Source: Kordiimonadaceae bacterium
Lineage (GTDB): Bacteria > Pseudomonadota > Alphaproteobacteria > Sphingomonadales > Emcibacteraceae
Reading direction: 5' to 3'
Length of the DNA stretch: 64,000 nucleotides
NCBI GenBank assembly: GCA_018660225.1
Contig: JABJKT010000137.1
Span: 1 to 64,000, forward strand
Below are positions 17,986 to 27,266 of this stretch, piece by piece; position 1 is the stretch's first letter, and each line of letters begins with the position of its first letter. A program made the translations under genes and the position numbers. Under the pieces are notes generated by a model. That model worked only from the letters and a program-made list of their open reading frames with translations, did no database searches and was not told where the DNA came from.

Positions 17986-19182
17986 TTAACCGTGACGCGC
18001 TGATGTGCCGTAAAGAACGTAAAGATCTTCCCAATTTTTATACCAATTAAGCAACTTCGGCTCACCGTCCGTAATCAAATAGACATCTTTATTGCAGATT
18101 AATTCTTCTTTTGGCCCGTAGGTATAAATCCCTAAGGCAATCACCATGCCGGCCTTTAATTCAGTGTCGTCATAAGGGGCAAGATAGGGGAGTTCTCGTT
18201 CACTTGTTCCGACACCGTGCCCTAAATCGGCACCTTGCCAAAATGGAATATTGCTCTCTTCGCTTGCTTTTAAAACTGCTGAATAGACTTCATTAGCCTT
18301 TACGCCAGTGCGCAGTTTTTTAAGGGCTATATTTTTTAAGGTTTGATTATTTGACCATGCAATTTCGGCTTGCTGATTGCTCTCTCCTAAATACACGGTT
18401 CTTGAGCCGGTGATCCAATAGCCTGAATTATGAAGTGAATATTCCAGCCGGACAAAGCCTTGCTCATTTAAAACGGCGCGTGGTTCGCATCTTGCGTATA
18501 AATCTTTACAATCGTCGCCTTGTGCAACGACCATATTACCGACGCCGGATCCGCCATATTCTCCCACATGAACGCGAAACCGTTCTGCATATTCCCAGAG
18601 TGGATAACTAAGGGTGTCTAAGGCCGCCCCTTCACTGTGATTTAACGCACTGACAAAACCACGGTCCCCCATGCGACAAGAAATCTCAAGCAATCTTATT
18701 TCGGCTTCTGTTTTAATCATCTTTAAATCCGCAAACGCTTGATCACCACTGAGCGAAATTAAACCATCAATACTCGTCTCTAATTCCCTTAGCTGCGCCG
18801 CGGACATATAGTTTTCGTCAATGGCTACTTTTCCCGTGACATGGTTTTTAAGGGAGGCTGCGATTGAGCTTTCCGGGGAATGCTGGTTAAGTTCATAGAT
18901 GACCACATCGCCGTCCCAGTTTAATTGAAGGGGAATATCAGCAAGATCATTGGTGCATGCGATAAGACGCTTTCCTGTTTTAAAACAAATATAAAGCGCT
19001 ACGGGCTGGACAAGCTTTTGATCCATATAGGGAAAAATAATACCGCAAGATAAATAGCTTAAGTTGCTACTGCCAAAAACGAGAATGCCGTCATAGCCTT
19101 CATTGCTCAATTTTTTCTCTATTTTCTCGTTGAGGATATTTTTCTCATTAGTTGATAAAGAAATGTCATTCATCGTGGACAT
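17986..19182 (-). CDS. Creatinase/M24-fold protein, degenerate metal site (paralogue 2)
   Basis: A 398-residue paralogue of the downstream gene, sharing domain layout and a C-terminal YKNWEDLYVL-type segment. The metal positions read E for D (VRLEYSL), T for D (GYWITGSRT), H retained (GHGVG), G for E (MVIALG) and K for E (CNKDVYL), so four of five ligands are changed, more than in paralogue 1. The conserved histidine and the surrounding fold are kept, as in metal-free creatinase-type C-N hydrolases. Start ATG 19182 has AAGGAAA upstream; ATG 19173 is an alternative. It lies between the ABC ATPase gene and paralogue 1, which suggests a heteromeric enzyme acting on the imported compound. Confidence 0.8.
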   Translation of the reverse strand: MSTMNDISLSTNEKNILNEKIEKKLSNEGYDGILVFGSSNLSYLSCGIIFPYMDQKLVQPVALYICFKTGKRLIACTNDLADIPLQLNWDGDVVIYELNQHSPESSIAASLKNHVTGKVAIDENYMSAAQLRELETSIDGLISLSGDQAFADLKMIKTEAEIRLLEISCRMGDRGFVSALNHSEGAALDTLSYPLWEYAERFRVHVGEYGGSGVGNMVVAQGDDCKDLYARCEPRAVLNEQGFVRLEYSLHNSGYWITGSRTVYLGESNQQAEIAWSNNQTLKNIALKKLRTGVKANEVYSAVLKASEESNIPFWQGADLGHGVGTSERELPYLAPYDDTELKAGMVIALGIYTYGPKEELICNKDVYLITDGEPKLLNWYKNWEDLYVLYGTSARHG

Positions 19183-19228
19183 TATTGTTTTTCCTTAAAT
19201 TTTACCTTTGATAATTTTAATATGATAA

Positions 19229-19978
19229 TTATAATATTTTCCCTAAAAACTCTTTAGTTCTTTGGTGGCTTGGATTTTCAATTACTTGATTTGACGGGCC
19301 GTCTTCAATTATTTCACCGTCAACCAGCACCAATACCCGTGATGATGCTTCTTTTATAAAATTAATTTCATGGCTAACGACTATCATGGTCATACCGTCC
19401 TTTGCAAGCGAGACCATAACATCAAGCACTTCGCGAACCATTTCAGGGTCAAGGGCTGATGTCGGTTCATCAAAAAGAAGTATCTTGGGATCCATAGCAA
19501 GTGATCTTGCAATGGCGACGCGCTGCTGCTGTCCGCCGGAAAGCTGTTCAGGATAACTGCTCGCTTTATCTTCAAGTCCCACGCGTTTTAGGAGGGCTAA
19601 GGCTGTTTCTTTTGCATCTGCTTTGGATTTTTTTTTCACTTTTGTCGGCGCTAGCATGATATTTTCCAGCGCCGTTAAATGAGGGAATAACGCAAAGTTC
19701 TGAAACACCATCCCAATATCACGCCTAATATTGCTGATGTTGTTGTCCGGGCCCGTAACCTCAATATCACCAAAGAATATTTGCCCGGATGTCGGTTCTT
19801 CTATTCGGTTGATGCATCTGATAAAGGTGCTTTTTCCGCTGCCGGAAGGGCCCATTATTGCAACAACTTCACCTTTATGAATGGTGGTCGTTAATGATTT
19901 TAAAATATGCAAATCATCAAAATATTTATTTAGACCTTCAATATGAAGAATTGGTTTTTCTTGAGGTTCGTTGGTCAT
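19229..19978 (-). CDS. Amino-acid-type ABC transporter ATP-binding protein
   Basis: A 249-residue ATPase of the polar amino acid (GlnQ/HisP) class. It shows Walker A GPSGSGKST near residue 44, the Q-loop VFQNFALFPHLT, signature LSGGQQQRVAIARSL, Walker B ILLFDEPTSALDPE and the H-loop VVSHE. It energises import with the two permeases directly upstream, and its start overlaps the upstream permease stop by 4 bp. Class assignment is firm; the substrate is not deducible from the ATPase. Confidence 0.93.
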   Translation of the reverse strand: MTNEPQEKPILHIEGLNKYFDDLHILKSLTTTIHKGEVVAIMGPSGSGKSTFIRCINRIEEPTSGQIFFGDIEVTGPDNNISNIRRDIGMVFQNFALFPHLTALENIMLAPTKVKKKSKADAKETALALLKRVGLEDKASSYPEQLSGGQQQRVAIARSLAMDPKILLFDEPTSALDPEMVREVLDVMVSLAKDGMTMIVVSHEINFIKEASSRVLVLVDGEIIEDGPSNQVIENPSHQRTKEFLGKIL

Positions 19979-20664
19979 TTTTTTAAACCCGCTTTTCTTT
20001 CAAGTTTCATGGTGAATATGGTCAGTGGAATAAGGATCAGAAGATAGAGTAATGTGCTCATAACAAGCGGGGTTGGGTTTGCTTTCCATGCGGCAACAAT
20101 TTGCGCGGCTTTTAAAAGTTCGGTAATGGCTAAAATAGTACAAATTGACGTGTCTTTTATAATCCCCGTCCATTGATTGGAAAGGGTTGGCAGCACAATG
20201 CGAAAAGCTTGCGGCACCAGAATATATCGATAGGTTTGCAGTTGGGTCAGACCTAGCGACTGTGCGGCTTCCGACTGTGCGATGTTAATGGCTAATATCC
20301 CTGATCTAAAAGCTTCGCCAATATAAGCGGCGTGTACAAAGACAATAACGATCACCGCCGATTGAAAGGGTGAAAATGTGATGTTCAAAAAAGGCAGCCC
20401 GAAATAGACCACAATCAATGCGACGACGATCGGTGTTGCACGGCAAAATTCCAGGTAGCCAATTAAAAGTGCATTGGTAAAAGCATTACCCTTTAACCTT
20501 AAAATCGAGACGAGAAGTCCGAGTGCCGTAGACGCTATTATAGCAACAACAGCAATTTTAACGGTCATCCATAATCCGGAAAAAAGCAGTCCCCACTGGC
20601 CTTCCATTACCTGCATATTGAAAAAAATATATCTTATTTCATCTATGTCGAAAGCTCCGTCCAT
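19975..20664 (-). CDS. Amino-acid-type ABC transporter permease (second)
   Basis: A 229-residue inner-membrane permease of the HisM/GlnP type with about five membrane helices. The EAA loop AAQSLGLTQLQTYRYILVPQAFRIVLPTLSNQW, cited here by its position at about residues 140-172, contacts the ATPase. It begins directly after the stop of the other permease (ATG at 20664, stop at 20665), so the two are coupled and probably form a heterodimeric channel. The C-terminus overlaps the ATPase start. Confidence 0.9.
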   Translation of the reverse strand: MDGAFDIDEIRYIFFNMQVMEGQWGLLFSGLWMTVKIAVVAIIASTALGLLVSILRLKGNAFTNALLIGYLEFCRATPIVVALIVVYFGLPFLNITFSPFQSAVIVIVFVHAAYIGEAFRSGILAINIAQSEAAQSLGLTQLQTYRYILVPQAFRIVLPTLSNQWTGIIKDTSICTILAITELLKAAQIVAAWKANPTPLVMSTLLYLLILIPLTIFTMKLERKAGLKK

Positions 20665-21459
20665 CTAACTTTTACTCCAACGGCGACTGCGCTTTTCAAG
20701 TCGACTTGAAAATATTACAACGGGTAAAATAATTAGAAAATACAGAAAAGAAACAAATATCAAGGGTGTTACCGATCCAATTACCCCTTCCATTTGACGC
20801 GCTCTAGCGATCAATTCAGGCACCCCGACCACATAGGCAATAGAGGTGGTTTTTAATATATCAATAAGAACGGAAGTTAGCGGAGGAATGATAACTCTTA
20901 AGGCTTGCGGCAGGATAACCCACCTCATTGACTGTAAACTTCCTATACCGAGTGATTTGGCGGCATCAACTTGTGCGCGGTCAACCGAATTTATTCCTGA
21001 GCGAAAAATTTCAGTTGTGTAGGCACTAAAGAGCAGCGAAAGAGAGGCTATCACCGAGTTTGTTGAAACCAGATTTAAGCCCACATAAGGCAAAGTAAAA
21101 TATACCAGAACAACAAGCACCATCGCAGGAATGGAACGAAATAATACAATGTAAGCCGTAATTATACCGTTTAAAAACATGTTGTTATAATTTCTGATAA
21201 TGGCCATGCTTAGCCCGATGGCGGTGGCCCAAAAGCAGCTATAAAAGGATATTTTTAAAACGAGCAGCAGCGGGGAGACAAAAATATGGTAACGGCCTTC
21301 CATTTTTTCAAAATTTAAAAACTGCTCCTTAAATAGTGACCAATCAGCGCCTGAGAAAAACATCACATATATTACCAAGGCCAGAAATGCAGCTATGCTC
21401 CCACCATAGGCTATATCTTTATAGTTTTTTGAAGAGATAATCTTAATTCTCCCCTTCAT
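20665..21459 (-). CDS. Amino-acid-type ABC transporter permease (first)
   Basis: A permease of about 264 residues with an extra N-terminal segment, several membrane helices and the EAA loop DAAKSLGIGSLQSMRW near residue 170. It pairs with the second permease. ATG codons occur at 21462 and 21459, both inside the end of the binding-protein gene. A strong GGGGAG lies just after ATG 21459, so initiation a few codons further in, at an ATT (21447), cannot be ruled out. Overlap with the upstream gene indicates translational coupling. Confidence 0.87.
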   Translation of the reverse strand: MKGRIKIISSKNYKDIAYGGSIAAFLALVIYVMFFSGADWSLFKEQFLNFEKMEGRYHIFVSPLLLVLKISFYSCFWATAIGLSMAIIRNYNNMFLNGIITAYIVLFRSIPAMVLVVLVYFTLPYVGLNLVSTNSVIASLSLLFSAYTTEIFRSGINSVDRAQVDAAKSLGIGSLQSMRWVILPQALRVIIPPLTSVLIDILKTTSIAYVVGVPELIARARQMEGVIGSVTPLIFVSFLYFLIILPVVIFSSRLEKRSRRWSKS

Positions 21460-22282
21460 CATAAAGCACATAAGCGGAAGTGTTTTTATCGGGATAGACG
21501 CCGTGATATTTTTTGTAAATTTCGCCGATTGTTCCGTCTTTTTTCATTTCGCGAATTGCTTTGTTGAAGTCTTTGATAAGCGGTGAATTATTCCTAAAGG
21601 CAAAACCAACATTATAAGCCTCACCAAGCGTTGTTCCTCGTCTTAAACGTGATTTATGGCTAGCGATATACCAGTCGATAATACTAAGATCAGAAACCCC
21701 GCCGTCCAAGCGCCCTGTCTGAACATCCAGAAAAACATCGGGCGTACCATTATAGGATTGAATTGTGTAAGGGCCGTAGCGGTCCATATTTTCACGCAGC
21801 CAAACTTCAGCACCGGAACCTATATCTACCCCGAGTATTTTACCTTTGATATCTTTAAGCGACGAAATATCAGAATTAATGCCAACCAACATACCCATGC
21901 CGGTATCAAAATGCGGTTCCGAGAAATCCATCATGGCTTGGCGTTCTTCATTGATAAAGATATTTGACGCTGCCACATCCCATTTTTGTGAAAGAAGTCC
22001 TGTAAAAAGACCGGCCCACGCTACATCATAATAGACAATTTCTTTGTTAAGTCTTTTCGCCACTTCATTTAAAATGTCAGGCTCGTATCCTATCAAAGGC
22101 TGTGATGGATCGGAATTGGTGTAATATGAGCGTGGTGGTGTGGTGATAACTAGTCCCACATGAAGTAGGACATTACCAAGTGTGGATTTATCAGTACCGG
22201 GCGATACGATGGTTTGTGCATTTGATAAACTCGTGCAAAACATTGAAACGCAAAAAATTAAGCTGTGTATAAATACTTTCAT
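21443..22282 (-). CDS. Periplasmic amino-acid-type substrate-binding protein
   Basis: A 279-residue extracellular solute-binding protein of family 3. The signal peptide MKVFIHSLIFCVSMFCTSLSNA is followed by the mature part with SDPSQPLIGYEPDILNEVAKRL, the characteristic first strand-helix, then AGLFTGLLSQKWDVAASNIF and DFSEPHFDTGMGMLV. I start at ATG 22282, with GGGAAG upstream, rather than at a longer frame that would run into the amidohydrolase. It delivers the ligand to the two permeases encoded downstream. The binding residues suggest an alpha-amino-acid-like ligand, but the identity is open. Confidence 0.9.
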   Translation of the reverse strand: MKVFIHSLIFCVSMFCTSLSNAQTIVSPGTDKSTLGNVLLHVGLVITTPPRSYYTNSDPSQPLIGYEPDILNEVAKRLNKEIVYYDVAWAGLFTGLLSQKWDVAASNIFINEERQAMMDFSEPHFDTGMGMLVGINSDISSLKDIKGKILGVDIGSGAEVWLRENMDRYGPYTIQSYNGTPDVFLDVQTGRLDGGVSDLSIIDWYIASHKSRLRRGTTLGEAYNVGFAFRNNSPLIKDFNKAIREMKKDGTIGEIYKKYHGVYPDKNTSAYVLYDEGEN

Positions 22283-22292
22283 CTGCTTCCCA

Positions 22293-23726
22293 TCATGAAT
22301 ACCGTGTCTGGCCCCAAAAGCCGTCCGGTAATTCAAGAAACTCTTTCGCATCCATTCGTTCAATCATTGCGTCTGTTTCGCGCCCGGCTTCTTTTAAAAT
22401 ATCATCCTTATTGACCCGGGTCGGTATTTTATCTTCCATCATTATTTCCCCGCCAACAATCACCGTATCAACGTCATTGCCATTGGCATAGCATGCTAGG
22501 CGGAAAGCTTCCATATGAACTGGATACATATGAGCGGATTGCATATCTACTATGGTTATATCAGCGCGCTTGCCGACTTCTAAAGACCCAATTTCATCAC
22601 CTAAGCCAAGGGCGTTTGCCCCGTCAATAGTCGCCATTTCAAGCGCTTTACCGGGCGGCATATATGACGCGTCCCCGTAATGGGTGCGGTGGTAATGCAT
22701 TAATTGTTGAATGTGGCGAAACATATCGGATGAACGGTCAGGTGCCGTCGCATCGGAGCCAAGCCCAACAGTAACACCAGCATCAATTAAGTCGATTACG
22801 GGACAATATCCATAAATGGACGCAACAGCCGATGGATTATGGGCGATACGGGTATTTGTTTCGGCGCAAATGGCAATTTCTTCATCTGACAAGTTTGTTG
22901 CATGTGATAACAAAGCATCCGGCCCTAAAAGCCCTAGATCATGGGCCCGTTTTACGGAACCACCTGTATGTCCATCCTGAGTGAATAACACGCTCGCCTC
23001 TTTGGATATGGCGCGGACATGCTGGGCTTGGCGTTTTGCTTCTTCATAGTTGGTATCGGTCATTTTTTCTTGATGTTCATTGCGAAGAACGGGATAAATC
23101 ATCGCAATATTGATACAGTCATTTCCCGCTTTATGCCAGCGCGACAAAACATTTTCGCATGTGGCTATTTGCCTCTCGAAATCAACTGGATACTTGGTGC
23201 ATTGATCACCGTCCCACTTGGCATATGTTAAGGGGTGCGGCGCGCGGGTAGGGCCAACGGCAACTATGGAGCGGGTACCAACCTCTAGTACGCCTTGGCA
23301 GTGCGCATCTGCGTAAACGGGATCATCGGTTCGCATGATGGTATCGCCGCCACCCAGTAAGGACACGCCGCACGTTACGCCAAACCGCAACCTTTCCAGT
23401 GCGGCTAGCCTTGCTTCCGCATACCAATATTCAGGTGTTGATCCTGATGTATATACCTTGCCGCAAAATTCTTCCCAGTCACCATTCATGGCGATGGTTT
23501 TAACCAAGGCGTGACCGGCATGGGCGTGTACATCAATAAGTCCGGGAATAATGACTTTACCTGTCGCGTCAATAACGCGCTGCGCAGTGTAGCTATCGCT
23601 GATGGTTTTGGCGGGACCAATAAAAATGATGCGGTCTTTATCAATGACAATCGCACCCTCATTAATGATCTGCCGGCTTTTATCTATCGTGATAACCGTC
23701 CCGCCAGTAATTATAAGATCCGCCAT
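22293..23726 (-). CDS. Amidohydrolase, chlorohydrolase/deaminase (ATZ/TRZ-like) family
   Basis: A 477-residue metal-dependent cytosolic hydrolase, the first gene of the seven-gene operon. The TIM-barrel metal site is intact: HxH in GLIDVHAHAGHA, a histidine in FTQDGHTGGS, a histidine in LLSHATNLSDEE and the aspartate in VGLGSDATAPDRSSDMF. The AHNPSAVASIYG segment matches the family's NPxSN loop. The composite beta-sandwich uses both ends of the chain (MADLIITGGTVITID and GSLEVGKRADITIVD). Relatives deaminate or dechlorinate nitrogen heterocycles or cleave C-N bonds. Together with the adjacent transporter, a nitrogen-rich imported substrate is likely; no closer assignment is justified. Confidence 0.88.
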   Translation of the reverse strand: MADLIITGGTVITIDKSRQIINEGAIVIDKDRIIFIGPAKTISDSYTAQRVIDATGKVIIPGLIDVHAHAGHALVKTIAMNGDWEEFCGKVYTSGSTPEYWYAEARLAALERLRFGVTCGVSLLGGGDTIMRTDDPVYADAHCQGVLEVGTRSIVAVGPTRAPHPLTYAKWDGDQCTKYPVDFERQIATCENVLSRWHKAGNDCINIAMIYPVLRNEHQEKMTDTNYEEAKRQAQHVRAISKEASVLFTQDGHTGGSVKRAHDLGLLGPDALLSHATNLSDEEIAICAETNTRIAHNPSAVASIYGYCPVIDLIDAGVTVGLGSDATAPDRSSDMFRHIQQLMHYHRTHYGDASYMPPGKALEMATIDGANALGLGDEIGSLEVGKRADITIVDMQSAHMYPVHMEAFRLACYANGNDVDTVIVGGEIMMEDKIPTRVNKDDILKEAGRETDAMIERMDAKEFLELPDGFWGQTRYS

Positions 23727-23860
23727 CCATTCCTTCTTTATTTTTTAATCTATTAATTTCAAACATAGTACGAGAAATTATTGAGATATGCGATATAAAA
23801 AACAAGTGTTTATCAGAATATATTATTGGGCTACACTGGCCTTATCTTAGGGAGCATTAC

Positions 23861-25639
23861 ATGAAAATTCGCAGCATTATTATATTTTTTACAGTTTTAA
23901 TTGGTGGAAGCCTGACCTCAATCGCGCAGGAAAGTGCTGAACACCTTAATAAAGGTGGTGGGGACCGGATATACGGTGAACCATGGGCGACTAGAAGCGC
24001 GGTGCTTGGTACCCATGCTATGGTGGCAACCAGTCATCCACTGGCCAGTCAAATCGCCATTGATATATTAAAATCCGGCGGCAATGCTGTAGACGCGGCT
24101 ATTGCCGCTAATGCTACGCTTGGTTTGATGGAACCGACAGGTAATGGCATTGGCGGTGATCTGTTTGCGATTATTTGGGATCCGAAGACTGAAAAATTAC
24201 ACGGCCTTAATGCATCAGGTCGTTCGTCCATGAGCCAGACACTTGATCAGCTAAAAGCTAAGCTTGGCCCCGATAGGCGCACTATTCCAGGACGCGGGGT
24301 ATATTCCGTGTCAATCCCCGGTGCTGTTGATGGCTGGGATATGCTGCGTAAGCGTTTTGGATCAATGGACATGGCGGAGCTGATGGCGCCGGCGGTAGGT
24401 TACGCCCGCGAAGGATTCCCAATGACGCAAGTGATTGGGAGTGATATGGCGAATAACATGGTTTCTTATGGTCGCAGCTTTGCAAACGGATCTATTGAAG
24501 AATTTGATAATTTTAGCAACCTTTATTTCAAAGGTGGAAAAGCGCTAGCTGAAGGCGAAATTTTCAAAAATCCTGATCTGGCGAACACGCTGGAAACAAT
24601 TGGCCGCGAAGGAAGGGATGCTTTTTATAAAGGCAGTATTGCCCGCACTATGGCCGCCTATATGGAACGTAATGGCGGGCCGCTTACATATGATGATTTT
24701 GCTGCCCATAGTGGAAACTGGATAGAGCCGGTGTCCGTTAATTACCGCGGGCTTGATGTGTGGGAACTTCCACCAAACGGGCAGGGCATTGCCGCACTAC
24801 AGATACTGAACATAATGGAAGGCTATGATGTTGCATCGATGGACCGCGCAGGTGCAGATTATTGGCATCTGTTCGTTGAAGCATCGAAAGTGGCCTATGC
24901 GGACAGGGCTAGATTTTATGCCGATCCAGATTTTTATAAAGTGTCCGTTGAAACTCTGCTTTCAAAGGAATATGCCGCTGATCGGGCTAAGCTGATTGAT
25001 ATGAATAAGGCCGCGACCAAAGTTGATCACGGCGATCCAAAACTGATGGAAGGGGATACAATTTACCTGACCATTGCCGATGAAGACGGTATGATGGTAT
25101 CTCTTATCCAGTCAAACTATTCGCAGATGGGCTCAGGTCTTGTGCCGGACGGTCTTGGTTTTGCGTTTCAAAATCGCGGTGCGCTCTTTTCACTTGATGC
25201 AAATCATCCCAATGCTTATGAGCCAAACAAGCGACCCTTCCATACCATTATTCCGGCGTTCGTTACCAAGGACGGCAAACCATGGATGAGCTTTGGCCTT
25301 ATGGGCGGTGCGATCCAGCCGCAGGGTCACGCGCAGATCATTGTTGATATGGTAGATTTTGGTATGACGGTACAAGAAGCCGGTGACGCGGCACGCTTTT
25401 TTCACACAGGGTCAACAGAACCCACCAGTAATGGCCGCGAAATGGAAGACGGCGGCACTCTGCTAATTGAAAAAGGTATTTCCCTTGAAATTGCCGAAGA
25501 ACTCCGCCGCCGTGGTCACAAAGTCAGATACACAACCGGACCTTTTGGTGGTTATGAAGCGATCTATAAAGATCCTGTGACAGGCGTATACTGGGGCGCT
25601 ACTGAAATGCGCAAGGACGGTACAGCGATCGGTTATTGA
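23861..25639 (+). CDS. ggt: Gamma-glutamyltranspeptidase-like secreted hydrolase
   Basis: A 592-residue N-terminal-nucleophile hydrolase with a signal peptide (cleavage near SIAQ at residue 23). The precursor should self-cleave before Thr400 in EGDTIYLTIADEDG, giving large and small subunits. SGGNAVDAAIAANATLGLMEP and the GGAIQPQGHAQI motif near residue 485 are typical. The family hydrolyses gamma-glutamyl bonds such as glutathione; this branch (DT-I-Y instead of TT-H) may have other acyl specificity. AGGGAGC precedes the ATG. It is divergent from the amidohydrolase operon and followed by a secreted M17 aminopeptidase. Confidence 0.9.
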   Translation: MKIRSIIIFFTVLIGGSLTSIAQESAEHLNKGGGDRIYGEPWATRSAVLGTHAMVATSHPLASQIAIDILKSGGNAVDAAIAANATLGLMEPTGNGIGGDLFAIIWDPKTEKLHGLNASGRSSMSQTLDQLKAKLGPDRRTIPGRGVYSVSIPGAVDGWDMLRKRFGSMDMAELMAPAVGYAREGFPMTQVIGSDMANNMVSYGRSFANGSIEEFDNFSNLYFKGGKALAEGEIFKNPDLANTLETIGREGRDAFYKGSIARTMAAYMERNGGPLTYDDFAAHSGNWIEPVSVNYRGLDVWELPPNGQGIAALQILNIMEGYDVASMDRAGADYWHLFVEASKVAYADRARFYADPDFYKVSVETLLSKEYAADRAKLIDMNKAATKVDHGDPKLMEGDTIYLTIADEDGMMVSLIQSNYSQMGSGLVPDGLGFAFQNRGALFSLDANHPNAYEPNKRPFHTIIPAFVTKDGKPWMSFGLMGGAIQPQGHAQIIVDMVDFGMTVQEAGDAARFFHTGSTEPTSNGREMEDGGTLLIEKGISLEIAEELRRRGHKVRYTTGPFGGYEAIYKDPVTGVYWGATEMRKDGTAIGY

Positions 25640-25710
25640 TTTTACTAATTAACCTTGACCCTCTTATACATTTAGGCAATGATTTCCCCATAAAATAAAA
25701 GGAGGATATC

Positions 25711-27264
25711 TTGCATAAATCATTAGCTTTTTTCACGGGGCTTTTCTGTGCCCTTTTAATGTCGGCTTCGGCGCTGGCGCAAACAAATGTGCATTTCTTA
25801 AATTCATCACCGATGAGCGGTAATATTGTCCTTGGTATTCATGAAGACGGCGAACTTGGCAGTTTCGCGGGTACTATTGACGGTGATACAAATGGTGGAC
25901 TTTCTCATATCCTAAAAGCTTCCGGGTTTAGCGGTAAAGCCCAGACCACTAAACTGGTTCCTGCACCAATGGGATCAGATTATGCTCAAATATTGCTTGT
26001 CGGCCTTGGCGCAAAAGATGGCGAAATAAGCGACCTGATTTTGCAGAAAATTGGCGGAAATGCCGTGCAAAAAGCGGTTACGGCTTTTAAGGTGGCCCCG
26101 CCGATGATTTTTGATGTATCGCCTGAAGTGGCCGCTCATATTGCTTATGGTGCGAAGCTTGGCAGTTATTATTTTGATAAATATTATACCGCTGAAAAAC
26201 GTCATAAAAGTCAGGAAAGCCTGACTATAGTTACCAATGATAGCACTTCGACGAGCGAATTTTATCTAGCGGAACTCGACCCGGTGGCCAATGCCATGTG
26301 GCACACTCGTGATATATCCAATGAACCGGCTAATGTTATTTACCCTGAAAGCTTTGTGGAACGTTGGAGTGCCCATTTTGAGGGTATGGAAAATGTTACT
26401 ATCAAAATCATTGATGAAAATGAAATGCTCGAGCGTGGTATGGGGGCAATTTATGGCGTCGGACGTGGTAGCACGCGCCCGCCGCGCATGATGATTATTG
26501 AGTATATGGGCGGTGATGAGGGCGATAATCCTGTTGTCATCGTTGGTAAGGGGATAACATTTGATAGTGGCGGTATAAGCCTTAAAAATCCACTTAATAT
26601 GTGGAACCAGAAATTTGATATGTCAGGCGCAGCGAGCGCAATTGGAACGGTACATGCCTTAGCTGGGCGCGGTGCAAAAATAAATGCGGTCGGCATTGCG
26701 GCGCTGGCGGAAAATATGCCCGGTGCCAATGCACAGCGACCGGGTGATGTGGTAAAATCCCTGTCCGGTAAAACGATCCAAATTCGCTCTACGGACGCAG
26801 AAGGTCGTTTGGTTCTTGCCGATGCAATGTATTACGGTGATATGACCTATAACCCGCCTTTACTTGTGGATATGGCGACCTTGACCGGGGCAGCCCGCGG
26901 GGCGCTCGGGGCAGATTACGGGGCACTTTTTTCACGTCATGATGATCTGGCCGAAAAGCTTTTTGAAATGGGTAAAATAACCGGTGATGATGTATGGCGA
27001 CTTCCGTTAAATGATAAACATTTTAAGGCCATTCAAAATAATGTCGCGGATGTTATGAATTCCGGGCCTTCTGCGCCCGGGGCGAGTGCGGGTGCCGCTT
27101 TTGTCGGCACATTCGTGCGCGACACGACTAATTGGCTTCATTTGGATTACGCAGGAATTGCTTATTCCGATGTGCCGTCACCAACAAAATCATCACCCGG
27201 ATCAAGAGCCTTTGGTGTAAGGCTCCTAAACGGATTTATTAAAAAATATTACGAGGAAAAGTAA
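25711..27264 (+). CDS. Secreted leucyl aminopeptidase (M17)
   Basis: A 517-residue M17 peptidase that releases N-terminal residues from peptides with two metal ions. The core motifs are VGKGITFDSGGISLKNP and the hallmark STDAEGRLVLADAMYYGD (N in the usual NTDAEGRL is S here). The C-terminal GAAFVGTFV and WLHLDYAGIAY segments complete the site. Unlike cytosolic PepA it starts with a clear signal peptide (SASALAQ), so it should work in the periplasm or outside. The start is TTG with GGAGGATATC upstream. It lies between ggt and phoD on one strand, with a 2-bp gap to phoD. Confidence 0.9.
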   Translation: MHKSLAFFTGLFCALLMSASALAQTNVHFLNSSPMSGNIVLGIHEDGELGSFAGTIDGDTNGGLSHILKASGFSGKAQTTKLVPAPMGSDYAQILLVGLGAKDGEISDLILQKIGGNAVQKAVTAFKVAPPMIFDVSPEVAAHIAYGAKLGSYYFDKYYTAEKRHKSQESLTIVTNDSTSTSEFYLAELDPVANAMWHTRDISNEPANVIYPESFVERWSAHFEGMENVTIKIIDENEMLERGMGAIYGVGRGSTRPPRMMIIEYMGGDEGDNPVVIVGKGITFDSGGISLKNPLNMWNQKFDMSGAASAIGTVHALAGRGAKINAVGIAALAENMPGANAQRPGDVVKSLSGKTIQIRSTDAEGRLVLADAMYYGDMTYNPPLLVDMATLTGAARGALGADYGALFSRHDDLAEKLFEMGKITGDDVWRLPLNDKHFKAIQNNVADVMNSGPSAPGASAGAAFVGTFVRDTTNWLHLDYAGIAYSDVPSPTKSSPGSRAFGVRLLNGFIKKYYEEK

Positions 27265-27266
27265 CC

